64,000 bases of DNA from Xanthobacter dioxanivorans (GCF_016807805.1 NZ_CP063362.1:6213311-6277310); one strand, 5' to 3'; counted from the first letter of the stretch, positions 50,435 to 59,950 are shown. The notes: a model not told the origin generated them from the letters alone. Made by a program: numbers and translations.

Positions 50435-51193
50435 CAGCGCTACCGTTATTGCGCTTGCTCGATCAAGGCGCGGCAGGGGCCGACCGCCTGCGAAGGCATG
50501 GCCGTGCCGATGGACAAGCTCGACGATCTTGTCGCCAGTCACCTCGAAGACCAGCTTCTCCAGCCCGAGCGGCTGGAAACCATCCTCGCCAGCGTTCTCG
50601 ACCGGCGGCAGGAGCAATCCGAGCGCCGCCGCGAGCACATCGCCGAACTGAACAAGCGTGCCGCCAAATCGGAACTACGGCTCAAGCGCCTCCACGAGGC
50701 CATCGAGGCGGGCGTGGCCGACATCGACGATCCGGCCCTGAGAGACCGCATGGACGGCCTCAAGGCCCTGAGGGATCAAGCGAAGGCCGATGAAGAGCGG
50801 GCGCAGGCGATGCTCGACAACTCCGGGGCCACGGCGATCACGCCGCAGATGGTCCGCACCTTCGCCAAGACCGCCCGCCAACGCGTTCGTCTCGAAGGCG
50901 GCGGCTACCGCTGCGATCACCTGCGCGCGCTCGCCCAGCGCGTCGAGGTGGCGGACGGCGAGGTTCGGATCATGGGATCGAAGACCCCGCTGCTACAGGC
51001 GCTCACCGGAAAAAACAGCGTAAACTCAGTGCCCACTCAGGGACTGAAGTGGCGGAGCGTGGAGGTGAATTGTGGCGCGAAACCTACCGAGTGGCTACCC
51101 TTCTTCGGGATGCAGAATGTTGGTGATACCGATCGAAGCACCGGCGACATAGCCGCGTGGATCCCTATGCCAGAATCCAGCACGGCGCCATAG
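50435..51193 (+). pseudogene. C-terminal part of a second large serine recombinase
   Basis: Starting right after a stop codon, the frame reads the second Zn-ribbon half (YRYCACSIKARQGPTACEG), then MDKLDDLVASHLEDQLLQPERL, the long coiled coil (KRAAKSELRLKRLHEAIEAG) and VRIMGSKTPLLQAL, the standard C-terminus of large serine recombinases. The catalytic N-terminus is absent. It is on the opposite strand from the remnant at 48361-49416, so either an inversion split one gene or two genes decayed separately. Confidence 0.8.
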
Positions 51194-51401
51194 GCTCTGC
51201 TATGTTTCCCCTTCCATCTGTCGTTTCGGAGTTAGCGATGAAAACGGAAGCGGTAGCGGACATCGGGCAGACGCTTCGGGAGCTTGCGCGTCCCGGCCTT
51301 TCGCCCAAACAACTCTTCGATGCCACGAAGGCGCGCCACCCAAGTACGCCTACGGTCTAAACCGCCTTTCGAACTGACCGGCGCGGTAAGAGACTGCGCG
51401 T

Positions 51402-51785
51402 ATGGACGTCCATAAGCACAGTGCCTTCGAGCGTTTGGAGATCGTGGAGACGGGTCGTCGTCGCCGTTGGAGCGAAGACGAGAAGCTCCGGATCGTGATG
51501 GAGAGCCAGTCGGCACCGCGTCTGGTGTCGGCGACGGCGCGGCGTCACGGGATTTCGCGCTCCCAGTTGGGGACGTGGCTGCGCAGCTTTCGCACCGAGC
51601 AGCCTGCCACAAAGCCGGAGCCGGCCTTCGTTCCGGTTCTGATGGCCCCTGGGGCTATGTCCGACCCCTTTGCGGCCGCCGATGACACGGCGATCGTAGT
51701 GGACCTGCCGGGTGGCAGTCGGCTGCGGATTGCCGCCTCGACGCCGCCGGCGCTGGCGGCTGCGGTCCTGAGGGCGCTGCGATGA
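51402..51785 (+). CDS. tnpA: IS66 accessory protein TnpA
   Basis: 127 residues. An HTH of the IS3/IS66 Orf1 type is visible: RRWSEDEKLRIVMESQSAPR, then LVSATARRHGISRSQLGTWLR. The C-terminal half is a small variable domain. It overlaps tnpB by four bases (ATGA). Needed for IS66 transposition together with TnpB and TnpC. Confidence 0.95.
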   Translation: MDVHKHSAFERLEIVETGRRRRWSEDEKLRIVMESQSAPRLVSATARRHGISRSQLGTWLRSFRTEQPATKPEPAFVPVLMAPGAMSDPFAAADDTAIVVDLPGGSRLRIAASTPPALAAAVLRALR

Positions 51786-52123
51786 TCCCGTCGCGGGCGC
51801 GGGTCTGGATCGCGATGGGTCACACCGACATGAGGCGGGGCATGCAGGGTCTGTCGCTCCTCGTCCAGGAGGGGTTGAAGCGCGATCCGAACGGTGGCGA
51901 TCTCTTCGTCTTTCGGGGCCGCAGCGGATCGCTGGTGAAGATCCTCTGGCATGACGGGGTTGGGCTGTCGCTTTACGCCAAGAGGCTGGAGCGCGGACGC
52001 TTCGTCTGGCCCTCGGCCAAGGACGGCGTCGTGGCTCTGACCCACACGGATCTCGCCTGCCTGCTCGACGGGATCGACTGGAGGAACCCGCAGAGGACGT
52101 GGCGTCCGGAAGCGGTGGGATAG
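51782..52123 (+). CDS. tnpB: IS66 accessory protein TnpB (Orf2)
   Basis: 113 residues, the normal size. Family markers: TDMRRGMQGLSLLVQE, GGDLFVFRGRSGSLVKILWHDGVGL and LYAKRLERGRFVWP. Coupled to tnpA. Its biochemical role in IS66 transposition is unknown; it is unrelated to the IS605 TnpB nuclease. Confidence 0.96.
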   Translation: MIPSRARVWIAMGHTDMRRGMQGLSLLVQEGLKRDPNGGDLFVFRGRSGSLVKILWHDGVGLSLYAKRLERGRFVWPSAKDGVVALTHTDLACLLDGIDWRNPQRTWRPEAVG

Positions 52124-52199
52124 CGCACAAAAGTCTTTGCATTGCAGGGCTTGCGTGACAGAATCTGTCTGTCGCGAACGAGACTTTCGAGCGCTGTGC

Positions 52200-53855
52200 A
52201 TGGCCGATCTGCCGGAAGACATCACCGCCCTGAAGGCCGCGCTGGCGGCATCGGAACGGCGTGCCGACTTGGCCGAGATCGAGCGGGACGAGGCTCTCGC
52301 GGATGCGGCCAATGCGAAGGCGAAGGCCTCCGGCATCGAAGCCCTCGTCGCCCATCTGACGCTGCGGATCGAGAAGCTGAAGCGCGAGCTCTACGGCACG
52401 CGCTCCGAGCGCACGGCCCGACTTCTCGATCAGTTGGAGATGCAGCTTGAGGACGCCGAGGCGGCTCTGAGCGAAGACGAACTCGCCGCAGAGCATGCCG
52501 CGGTGAAGACGACGACGGTGGCCTCCTTCGAGCGCCGTCGCCGCGGCGGCCGCAAGCCGTTCCCCGAGCATCTGCCGCGCGAGCGCGTCGTGGTACCCGG
52601 TCCCTCCGCATGCTCCTGCTGCGGCTCGGATCGCCTGCGCAAGCTTGGCGAGGACGTCACTGAGACGCTGGAGGCGATCCCCCGCCGGTGGAAGGTGATC
52701 CAGACGGTACGCGAGAAGTTCACCTGCCGGGACTGCGAACGGATCAGCCAGGCGCCGGCACCGTTCCACCCGACCCCGCGAGGGTTCCTCGGCCCCAACC
52801 TCCTGGCGATGATCCTGTTCGACAAGTTCGGACAACACCAGCCGCTGAACCGGCAGTCGGAGCGCTATGCCCGTGAGGGGATCGAGCTGTCGCTGTCGAC
52901 GCTGGCCGACCAGGTAGGCGCCTGCGCTCATGTCCTTCAGCCGCTGCACGACCTCATTGCCGCCCACGTCCTCGCCGCCGAGCGCCTGCATGGCGACGAT
53001 ACGACGGTGCCGATCCTGGCCAAGGGGAAGACCGTGACGGGCCGGATCTGGACCTATGTGCGCGACGATCGTCCCTTCGACGGCCAGGGCCCGCCGGCGG
53101 CCCTATACTATGCCTCCCCGGACCGCACGGCCGAGCAACCCCAAGAGCATCTGGCGGGATGGACTGGCATTCTCCAGGCCGATGCCTACTCGGGCTATGG
53201 TCGCCTCTATGCTGAGGATCGAAGTCCCAGACCGCTCATCCAGGCGCTTTGCTGGAGCCATGCCAAACGGAAGTTCTTCGAGCTCGCCGACATCGCGAAG
53301 AATGCCCGGCGCGGAAAGAACGCGGCGTCGATCTCGCCGATGGCGCTGGAGGCGGTCAAGCGCATCGATGCACTGTTCGCAATCGAGCGCGAGGCGAACG
53401 GTCTGCATGCCGCCGAGCGTCTGGCGATCCGCCGCGAACGCTCCCTGCCGCTCCTCGCCGACTTCGAGAACTGGATGCGCACCGAACGGGCGCGCCTGTC
53501 GCGCCACGCCGACGTCGCCAAGGCGATGGACTACATGCTGACCAAGTGGGACGCCTTTGCCCGCTTCACGACCGACGGGCGCATCTGCCTGTCGAACAAC
53601 GCTGCGGAGCGAGCCCTGCGCGGCATCGCCCTTGGCCGCCGCTCGTGGACCTTCGCCGGTTCGAAGCGCGGCGCCGATCGCTGTGCCTTCATGCTGACGA
53701 TGATCGCCACCGCCAAGCTCAATGATGTCGATCCGCAGGCCTGGCTCGCCGACGTCCTCGCCCGCATTGCCGACATGCCCCAAAGCCGGCTGCCTGAACT
53801 CCTGCCATGGAATTGGGCCGCGGCACCCCATCAGGATCAAGCCGTAGCTGCCTGA
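52200..53855 (+). CDS. tnpC: IS66 DDE transposase TnpC
   Basis: 551 residues from ATG 52200. An N-terminal leucine-rich coiled coil is followed by LKRELYGTRSERTARLLDQL, a Zn-finger (CSCCGSDRLRKLGED), and the transposase core: HGDDTTVPILAKGKT with the first catalytic Asp, then YSGYGRLY with the second Asp upstream of it, and a C-terminal NNAAERALRGIALGRRSW with the Glu. I chose 52200 over an in-frame ATG at 52137 because the family starts at MADLPEDITALKAAL. Confidence 0.95.
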   Translation: MADLPEDITALKAALAASERRADLAEIERDEALADAANAKAKASGIEALVAHLTLRIEKLKRELYGTRSERTARLLDQLEMQLEDAEAALSEDELAAEHAAVKTTTVASFERRRRGGRKPFPEHLPRERVVVPGPSACSCCGSDRLRKLGEDVTETLEAIPRRWKVIQTVREKFTCRDCERISQAPAPFHPTPRGFLGPNLLAMILFDKFGQHQPLNRQSERYAREGIELSLSTLADQVGACAHVLQPLHDLIAAHVLAAERLHGDDTTVPILAKGKTVTGRIWTYVRDDRPFDGQGPPAALYYASPDRTAEQPQEHLAGWTGILQADAYSGYGRLYAEDRSPRPLIQALCWSHAKRKFFELADIAKNARRGKNAASISPMALEAVKRIDALFAIEREANGLHAAERLAIRRERSLPLLADFENWMRTERARLSRHADVAKAMDYMLTKWDAFARFTTDGRICLSNNAAERALRGIALGRRSWTFAGSKRGADRCAFMLTMIATAKLNDVDPQAWLADVLARIADMPQSRLPELLPWNWAAAPHQDQAVAA

Positions 53856-54017
53856 CTGCGGCCTACGCCGGATGCGTACCCACCCAAAGGCAAAACGCAA
53901 GGAGATCACGCGGGCAGCGCTCGCCGTGATGATCCAGGCAGCCGAAGGCAGCCCACACTTGGCCGTGCAGCTGCAAGATTTTGCCATTTCCCAGCGCGCC
54001 GTCGCCGCCGACGACGA

Positions 54018-55595
54018 CTAGGTTCCAGCGGGGCGACGCGAGTCGCCTTTCGTGCGATGCGTTTCGCAGGCGACGAGGGCAGGCGTCCCGACGGCAGAGG
54101 CTGTCTCATCCTGCGGAAAGACAACCACGCGATTTCGCCCGCCGCCCTTGGCGTCATAAAGTGCGCGATCCGCCCGGTTCACGAGCAGGCTTGGTGGCGA
54201 GGAGGGTTCAATCTGGTCGACTGCAACCCCGATGCTGATGGTCACGTTCTCTAGCGACGGCTCGGTCGGGCAAGGTTTCATCGACTCGATCGCTGAGCGC
54301 ATTCGCTCAGCGATGAAGGTGGCCCCGGCCACATCGGTGGCAGGCAGAATGGCAACAAACTCCTCTCCACCATATCGAGCGGCAAAGTCACCGGGTCGGC
54401 GAATCGAGCGAGCGAGCTGCCTAGCGACCCGGGTTAGCACCACATCGCCGACACCGTGCCCATGCCGATCATTGATGCGCTTGAAGTGATCCACGTCGAT
54501 CAGCAGGACCGCGAGAGGCGTCCGGTGCCGCGCCGCCCGCTGCATCTCGGAGGCGAGAGCAAGGTCGAAGGCGCGGCGATTGGGCAAACCGGTCAATTGA
54601 TCCGTGACGGCGAGCACTTCGAGTTGCTCCTCCACTTCCTGGCTGTGCAACAACGCGAGATGTAGGGTCCGGATCAGCAGAATGAGAAGCACGCACACGG
54701 CGATGGTGAGCGCCGACAAGATCATCGCGCTCACGATCCATTAGCTCAAGGCCGCTTCGGTGGAAATCCCGACCGACAGGATGAGGGGGTATCCCTCAAT
54801 TCTGGTGTGAAGGTAATATCGGCTCACCCCATCGAAGACGGAGCGGTCAGCAAAGGCTTCTCGGGGCCATCTTACCATGCGTTGGAACACGGGCGATGTG
54901 GCAAGGCTCACACCCGTGTTGCCCTTTCCGTCCGTCGATGGATGTCGAAAAATGACCGTGCCATCGATGCGTGTCAGAGCGACGACACTCCTTGGGCCGA
55001 GATCCACATGGTCCAGCAGCGACTGGAAGAAGGCGATACGCAGCGCTGCGATGACCACACCTTCGAACCGTCCATTTGGGCCGGTTAACCTCCGGCTCAG
55101 GGCAATGCTCGGGTCACCCGCCCGCAGCCTGCTTTCGAAGGGAGCACTGACATACGTATCGCCCCGGCCTCGGACCTGCGCTTCAAAATAGTCCCGATCG
55201 GAAAAATTGCCCTTCCGTGGCTGCACCGACCCAGAATCGTAAACGATGGCTCCCTCTCGATCGAGCACGAGCATGGACCCGAGGAACTGCGCGCCAGTTG
55301 CCCGATCAAAGAGGACCATTTGGCGAAGCTCAGGACTGAGGTCGCTCAAACCAGATGTTGCGACAGCCTCCTGCGCCCCACGCAGGGAGAGGTCGAGCAC
55401 GCTGAGGTTTCGACTGATGCTCGATGAAATCGTGTTTAGCACGTTCTCGGCCGAGCGAAGCGCCAACAGCCATGTTTCCTGATAGGAGCGCCAGAGCGTC
55501 AGCCCCTGTACAGTGATGATGATGACAATGAGCGTTGCCACGACCAAAGGCACGTATCGACCCGTAACAAGCCGCCGCATATCCTTCCACCCCAC
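54018..55595 (-). pseudogene. Cache-domain diguanylate cyclase with an in-frame stop
   Basis: In one frame: an N-terminal membrane helix (VPLVVATLIVIIITVQGLTL), a periplasmic dCache sensor domain (residues 40-270, with SDRDYFEAQVRG and YYLHTRIEGYPLILSVG), then TAA at 54741-54743, then a second helix (MILSALTIAVCVLLILLI) and a GGDEF domain with TGLPNRRAFD and active GGEEF. An RxxD inhibitory site (RPGD) lies five residues before GGEEF. Apart from the TAA, which replaces one codon between LS and WIV, the protein is complete at 525 residues. It would make cyclic di-GMP if read through. Confidence 0.88.
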
Positions 55596-56182
55596 CTTCC
55601 GGCTTCAGCTGTGCCTTGACTGCAACGATCATGCATCCTAAAATTTTGACTTGGCAACTGGATGGCCTATAGAAAATAAATCGCGTCCATTTCATTATTT
55701 GATGTTGTGGATCCTGCAGCTGCGACCGAAATGCCTATCCTCGTTTTTCCGTTTTTGTGCTTCCGCATCAGCCTCGCCTCTGCGTCATGGCCTATAATGA
55801 GGTTGTCCACCCGAAGCCCTGACCGGGGCGGACAAGAGCCGGGCGCCACTGTCATCAGCGGCGTCCGGCTTGTTCACTCTGCCTCCAGCGCCGCGTCGTA
55901 ATGGAATAACGACGACCGTCAGGATCACCCCGCCCTCCTCTTGACTTCGATGGCATGATCCACGCCACATCTGCAGGATCGCCGCAAGTAGGCCTCAGCC
56001 GTCGACATCTTCTGCCGTGGATATGCAGTTGGCGACGGTCATCTCATTGCCTTCCCGCGTCGGCGCCCCGCGGCGCTGGGCCGCCCCCGGCTCCGGATCA
56101 GTTCCCCAGCTTGGTGCCAGGCGCTCCACGCCTGCATCCGCACCATCATCTGGCCGGGAAAGCGCATCACGTCGGCGCTCAG
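55596..56182. other. intergenic region without a confident gene
   Basis: About 590 bp between the diguanylate cyclase and the histidine-kinase tail. AT content is raised at 55640-55760. The first part should carry the cyclase promoter. No open frame looks like a known protein; the part after 56000 may be degraded kinase sequence in other frames. Confidence 0.4.
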
Positions 56183-56668
56183 TCGGTGGCGGAGCCCCTG
56201 GAGCCGGTGAACCTGAACGGCCTGCTGGCCGATCTTGCGGCGGAGCTTTCCGCATCGGGCCCACCCGTCACCCTCATTGTGTCGCCGCCGCACATCCTCC
56301 CGCTCCGCCGGATGGCGCTGCACCGCGCGCTGCGCAACCTCCTGGAGAACGCCCAGCGCTATGGAGCGGGCGCGACGGTCGGGATCAGCCCTGCCGGGAC
56401 AGAGACCTTCATCATCATCGACGATGCCGGACCGGGCATCCCGGAGGCGGATCTGGAGCGGGTGTTCGACCCCTTCGAGCGGCTGGAGACCTCCCGCTCG
56501 CGCGAGACCGGCGGCGCAGGCCTCGGCCTTCCCATCGCCCGCGCCATCCTGCGCGCCCATGGGGGCGAGGTGAGCCTGTCCAACCGACCGGAAGGCGGGC
56601 TGCGGGCAACGGTCCGCCTGCCGGCAGCGAACCAAGGGGCCAAAAGCTCGGGTGAACGCGTCGCGTAA
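56183..56668 (+). pseudogene. C-terminal ATPase domain of a histidine kinase, truncated
   Basis: About 160 residues of an HATPase_c domain: the N box (LRNLLENAQRYGAGA), G1 (IDDAGPGIPEADL), F box (FDPFERLET) and G2 (GGAGLGLPIARAILRAHGG). The dimerisation/phosphoacceptor domain with its His is missing, and the upstream sequence shows no match in this frame. It cannot act as a kinase. It ends just before the convergent MFS gene. Confidence 0.75.
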
Positions 56669-56671
56669 GGT

Positions 56672-57871
56672 CTAGCCCCGCCGCTCGCGCCAGCCAAGCC
56701 AAACGAGGGCGAGGACCGCGAGGGCGAGCCAGGGCAGGAGCACCGCGTTCATGATCTGCCAGCCGAGCAGGTGCAGCATGGCGCCGGCGCCGAGCGAGGT
56801 CGCCACCCCGACGATGAAGATCACGAGGTCGTTGGCCGCCTGCGCCTGCGCGCGCTCTTCCGGCGCGTAGCATCGCGTGAGCAGCGTGGTGCCGCCGATG
56901 AACAGGAAGTTCCAGCCCACGCCCAGCAGAACGAGCGCAGAGGCGAAGGCGAGGAATTGCGTGCCCGACAGGGCGATCAGAACATGACCCGCCAGCAGGA
57001 ACGCCCCGGCCAGCATCACCTTGAGCACCCCGAAGCGGGAGATCAGAGCGCCGGTGAAGAAGGACGGCAGGAACATGCCCAGCACATGCAGCTGGATCAC
57101 CGTCGCCGCGGCCGAGAGGTCGTGCTGATGGTGCAGCATGGCGAGCGGGGTCGCCGTCATGGCGAGGATCATCACGCCATAGCCCGTGGCCGCGCCGAAC
57201 AAGGCGACGAGATAAGCGGGCTGCCGGATGATCGCGCCTAAGGGGCGCCCGCCGCCCGATGCGCTCCGCGCGGGCCGCGGTACGTCCACGCCCTGCAGGA
57301 GACCCGCCGCCAGCAGCGAAATGACGGCGAGGATCAGGAACGAGCCGGCATAGCCCGCCGACAGCAAGGGGCCGCCGAAGCGCCCGAGGATCGGTCCGGC
57401 AATGGCGGCCACCACCCCGCCCGCAAGAACGAAGGAGATGGCGCGGGGGCGGAAGGCGTCGGTGGCCACCTCCGCCGCGGCGAAGCGATAGAATTGCGCG
57501 AAGGCCTGATAGGCGCCGACGAGGCCGGTCCCGAGGCAGAGCAGCGGCAGCGACGCATAAAAGATCCCGAGCGCCCCCAGGAGGCCGCCGAGGGTTCCCA
57601 GAACGGCGCCCGCCACGAAGCCGATCCTTCGCCCCACGCGGGCCATCCACAGGGATGCCGGGGCGATGCCGATCGCCGTCCCGAGGAACATGGCCGCAAC
57701 CGGCAGCGTGGCGAGTTCCGGCGCGGGGGTGATGGCGGCCCCGGCGAGGCCGGCGACCGTCATCACCATGACGGACGCCGTCTGGAACAGCGCCTGGGCG
57801 GCGGATAGCAGCGCGACCTGCCGGATCATGCGGCTTCGCGGCATCGCCTGCGCAATGGCGGGTGCCGTCAT
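56672..57871 (-). CDS. major facilitator superfamily transporter
   Basis: 399 residues, twelve hydrophobic segments. MFS features include WMARVGRRIGFVAGAVLG between helices 2 and 3 and YQAFAQFYRFAAAEV. Its ATG overlaps the DsrE-like stop by one base (TGATG), so the two are in one operon divergent from the ArsR-rhodanese regulator. The sulfur-linked neighbours suggest export of a sulfur compound or of a metal or metalloid, but sequence alone does not show the substrate. Confidence 0.9.
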   Translation of the reverse strand: MTAPAIAQAMPRSRMIRQVALLSAAQALFQTASVMVMTVAGLAGAAITPAPELATLPVAAMFLGTAIGIAPASLWMARVGRRIGFVAGAVLGTLGGLLGALGIFYASLPLLCLGTGLVGAYQAFAQFYRFAAAEVATDAFRPRAISFVLAGGVVAAIAGPILGRFGGPLLSAGYAGSFLILAVISLLAAGLLQGVDVPRPARSASGGGRPLGAIIRQPAYLVALFGAATGYGVMILAMTATPLAMLHHQHDLSAAATVIQLHVLGMFLPSFFTGALISRFGVLKVMLAGAFLLAGHVLIALSGTQFLAFASALVLLGVGWNFLFIGGTTLLTRCYAPEERAQAQAANDLVIFIVGVATSLGAGAMLHLLGWQIMNAVLLPWLALAVLALVWLGWRERRG

Positions 57872-58223
57872 CAGAACACCAGAACCTTGTCGGCAGAGAC
57901 GGTGACGGCCGAGAGTTCATCCATGGTGCTGCGCCGGGAGCCCGGCGTCACATCAGCATCGCAGAGGCCCGGGCGTCCATGCAGGTGCCGCACAAAAGCA
58001 CCTCGCCCTTGCCGGCGAGGACCCGCTTCAGCATGCGCTCCGCATTGTAATAGCCGTCCGGCGTCTTCTGGCCCGCCTTCGCGGCGGCGACGGCATCCGC
58101 CATGAGGAACACGGTGACCCGGTTTTCCGCATCCTGCTTGAGAATGCCGGCGGCGAGGCGCAGGCCGTTATAGACGCGTTCCGTGCCGTAGGGCGGATCG
58201 TTGAGAATGAACAGCACGTGCAT
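57871..58223 (-). pseudogene. DsrE-family sulfur-relay protein with a single-base frameshift
   Basis: From ATG 58223: MHVLFILNDPPYGTERVYNG then LRLAAGILKQDAENRVTVFL and the Cys site EVLLCGTCMDAR, a DsrE/DsrF-like protein whose Cys residues can carry sulfur. The frame breaks in GGG at 57971-57973; one more base gives LCDADVTPGSRRSTMDELSA and VTVSADKVLVF with a TGA that overlaps the MFS start, so the joined reading (about 117 residues) is surely the real gene. The missing base may be a sequencing error. Confidence 0.8.
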
Positions 58224-58280
58224 GTCCGACTCCGGCGGTTCCCCACGATGCCCTTGCGGCATGGGCAGGATCATTATACG

Positions 58281-58298
58281 TTCAAGTTATCTCTTGAA
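58281..58298. promoter_or_regulatory. operator between the ArsR-rhodanese gene and the DsrE-MFS operon
   Basis: A perfect inverted repeat TTCAAG-TTATCT-CTTGAA in the 93-bp divergent gap, surrounded by AT-rich sequence (ATTATACG on one side, ATGATGTATCG on the other). Size and place fit an ArsR-family operator controlling both directions. Confidence 0.7.
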
Positions 58299-58316
58299 TG
58301 ATGTATCGTTACCGCC

Positions 58317-58982
58317 ATGTGCAAGTCAACGGACCCCAAACGCGCTCTGTTCGCTGAGTTGGCCGCGGTAGCGCGCGCCCTCGGCCACGAGCACCGCGTG
58401 GAATTGCTGGAGCACCTCGCCCAGGGCGAGCGCAGCGTGGAGGCGCTGGCGCGGCTGACCGGGCTCTCCATGGCCAATGCCTCCCAGCACCTGCAGCAGC
58501 TGCGCCGCGCGGGCCTGCTGGAGGCCCGCCGCGACGGCAAGTTCGTCCTCTACCGGCTGGCGGACGACGGGATCGTCCAGCTCATGTCGGTGCTGCGGCA
58601 GACGGCGGAACGCAACATCGCGACGGTCGGCGCTTTGCTTGCGCGTTATTTCGACGGGCGGGACGGGCTTGAGCCCATCGGCCGCGCCGACCTTGTGGAA
58701 CGCGCGCAGGCGGGCCTCGTCACGGTGGTCGACGTGCGGCCTCGCGAGGAGTTCGACCTCGGTCACGTGCCCGGAGCCCTCAGCGTCCCGCTTGAGGAGC
58801 TGGACGCGCGTCTCGCCGAGCTCGATCCGGCGACGGAGATCGTCGCTTATTGTCGCGGCGCCTATTGCCTGCTCGCGGTGGAGGCTGTCGCACGCCTGCG
58901 CGCCAAAGGCTTCTCGGCCCGCCGCATGGAAGACGGCATGCCGGAATGGCGCGCCGCGGGACTGCCGGTCGCGGCGGGCTGA
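58317..58982 (+). CDS. ArsR-family regulator fused to a rhodanese domain
   Basis: 221 residues. Residues 10-100 are an ArsR winged helix (LGHEHRVELLEHLAQGERSV, then EALARLTGLSMANASQHLQQ, LRRAGLLEARRDGKFVLYRL). Residues 120-215 are a rhodanese domain with VVDVRPREEFDLGHVPGALS and the active loop CRGAYC, whose first Cys is the persulfide nucleophile. The design suggests a regulator that senses sulfane sulfur through its own rhodanese domain. It diverges from the DsrE-MFS operon and precedes a periplasmic sulfurtransferase gene by 47 bp. Confidence 0.93.
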   Translation: MCKSTDPKRALFAELAAVARALGHEHRVELLEHLAQGERSVEALARLTGLSMANASQHLQQLRRAGLLEARRDGKFVLYRLADDGIVQLMSVLRQTAERNIATVGALLARYFDGRDGLEPIGRADLVERAQAGLVTVVDVRPREEFDLGHVPGALSVPLEELDARLAELDPATEIVAYCRGAYCLLAVEAVARLRAKGFSARRMEDGMPEWRAAGLPVAAG

Positions 58983-59029
58983 CGCGACGCCATCGCCCGA
59001 AGTCCAAACCAAAAATGGGAGAAACGCCA

Positions 59030-59950
59030 ATGTTCAAAATGCTATCGGGCGTGCTTGCCTTGGGGCTCCTCGCGGCCGTGCCTGCGGCGCCGGCAGCCGC
59101 CCTGGACCTTCCCGGCCCGCTGGTGTCGAGCGAATGGCTCGCAGCCCACCAGGACGAGGTTCTCGTCCTCGACGTGCGCAATGACGACACCAGCTACAAG
59201 GAAGGCGGCCACCTCATCGGCGCGGTGCCTCTCGACTTCCGCAAGGTCCGTGGCACCACCACCGAACGCGGCGTGGAAATCACCGACATGAACCTCCCGC
59301 CCGAGGCGTTCTCGGCGCTCATGCGATCGGCCGGGGTGAACGACGACACCGCGGTCGTGCTCACCCACCGCGGACGGGGACCGGACGATGCGGGTTATGC
59401 CGCCTACGTCTATTGGCAGCTCAAATATTATGGCCACGACAAGGTGGCCATCTTGGACGGCGGCACGACGAAATGGGTGGCCGAGAACCGCGAAGTGTGG
59501 GGCGAGGACGAGGCGGCGCAGATGGGGAATTTCAAGGCCCGGCCCGCGCGGCGTGAATTCCTTGCCGACACGGCCCAGATGGAGGCGCTCCAGACGCGCA
59601 AGGATGCGGGCATCCTCGACGCCCGGTTCTTCAGCTTCTATGTGGGCCTGGAGAAGCGCCCGAACATCGCGAAGGCGGGCCACATTCCCGGCGCGACCCT
59701 GTTTCCCTTCGATGCGAACTTCGCCGCCAACGGCACCTATCGCCCGAAGGAGGAACTCGCCCGCGCCTATGCCGCCGTCGGCCTTGGCCCGCAGCAGGCG
59801 GTGGCGGCCTATTGCAATACGGCCCATGTCTCCGCCATCTCGTGGTTCGTGATGCACGAACTGCTCGGCTACAGGGACGTCATGCTCTATGACGGCTCCA
59901 TGCTGGCCTGGAGCAAGCACGGCCTGCCGGTCGAGACGCAGCTCAGATAA
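59030..59950 (+). CDS. periplasmic two-domain sulfurtransferase (rhodanese family)
   Basis: 306 residues with a signal peptide (MFKMLSGVLALGLLAAVPAA). The first rhodanese domain has VLVLDVRNDDTSYKEGGHL but lacks a Cys at its active loop (LTHRGRGPDD). The second has GILDARFFSFYVGLE, KAGHIPGATLFPFDA and the active-site loop YCNTAHVS with the catalytic Cys. It should move sulfane sulfur from thiosulfate or a persulfide to an acceptor in the periplasm. GGGAGAAACGCCA precedes the ATG. Confidence 0.93.
   Translation: MFKMLSGVLALGLLAAVPAAPAAALDLPGPLVSSEWLAAHQDEVLVLDVRNDDTSYKEGGHLIGAVPLDFRKVRGTTTERGVEITDMNLPPEAFSALMRSAGVNDDTAVVLTHRGRGPDDAGYAAYVYWQLKYYGHDKVAILDGGTTKWVAENREVWGEDEAAQMGNFKARPARREFLADTAQMEALQTRKDAGILDARFFSFYVGLEKRPNIAKAGHIPGATLFPFDANFAANGTYRPKEELARAYAAVGLGPQQAVAAYCNTAHVSAISWFVMHELLGYRDVMLYDGSMLAWSKHGLPVETQLR

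Larger units (their letters stand above)
51344..53879 (+). mobile_element. IS66-family insertion sequence, intact
   Basis: 2536 bp with tnpA, tnpB and tnpC on the plus strand. Inverted ends begin GTACGCCTACGG at 51344 and, read inward from the right, GTACGCATCCGG at 53879. An exact 8-bp target duplication, CCACCCAA, flanks it at 51336-51343 and 53880-53887, as typical for IS66. All three genes are open. The perfect duplication suggests a recent insertion. Confidence 0.95.
51241..54021 (+). pseudogene. small gene interrupted by the IS66 element
   Basis: The two flanks of the IS66 element join at the CCACCCAA duplication into one 79-codon gene: MKTEAVADIGQTLRELARPG, then LSPKQLFDATKARHPKAKRK, EITRAALAVMIQAAEGSPHL and AVAADDD, stop TAG at 54019-54021. 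The part upstream of the element is 51241-51343 and the part downstream is 53888-54021. Its stop overlaps the convergent diguanylate cyclase stop. The protein is a small helical one of unknown function. Confidence 0.8.
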
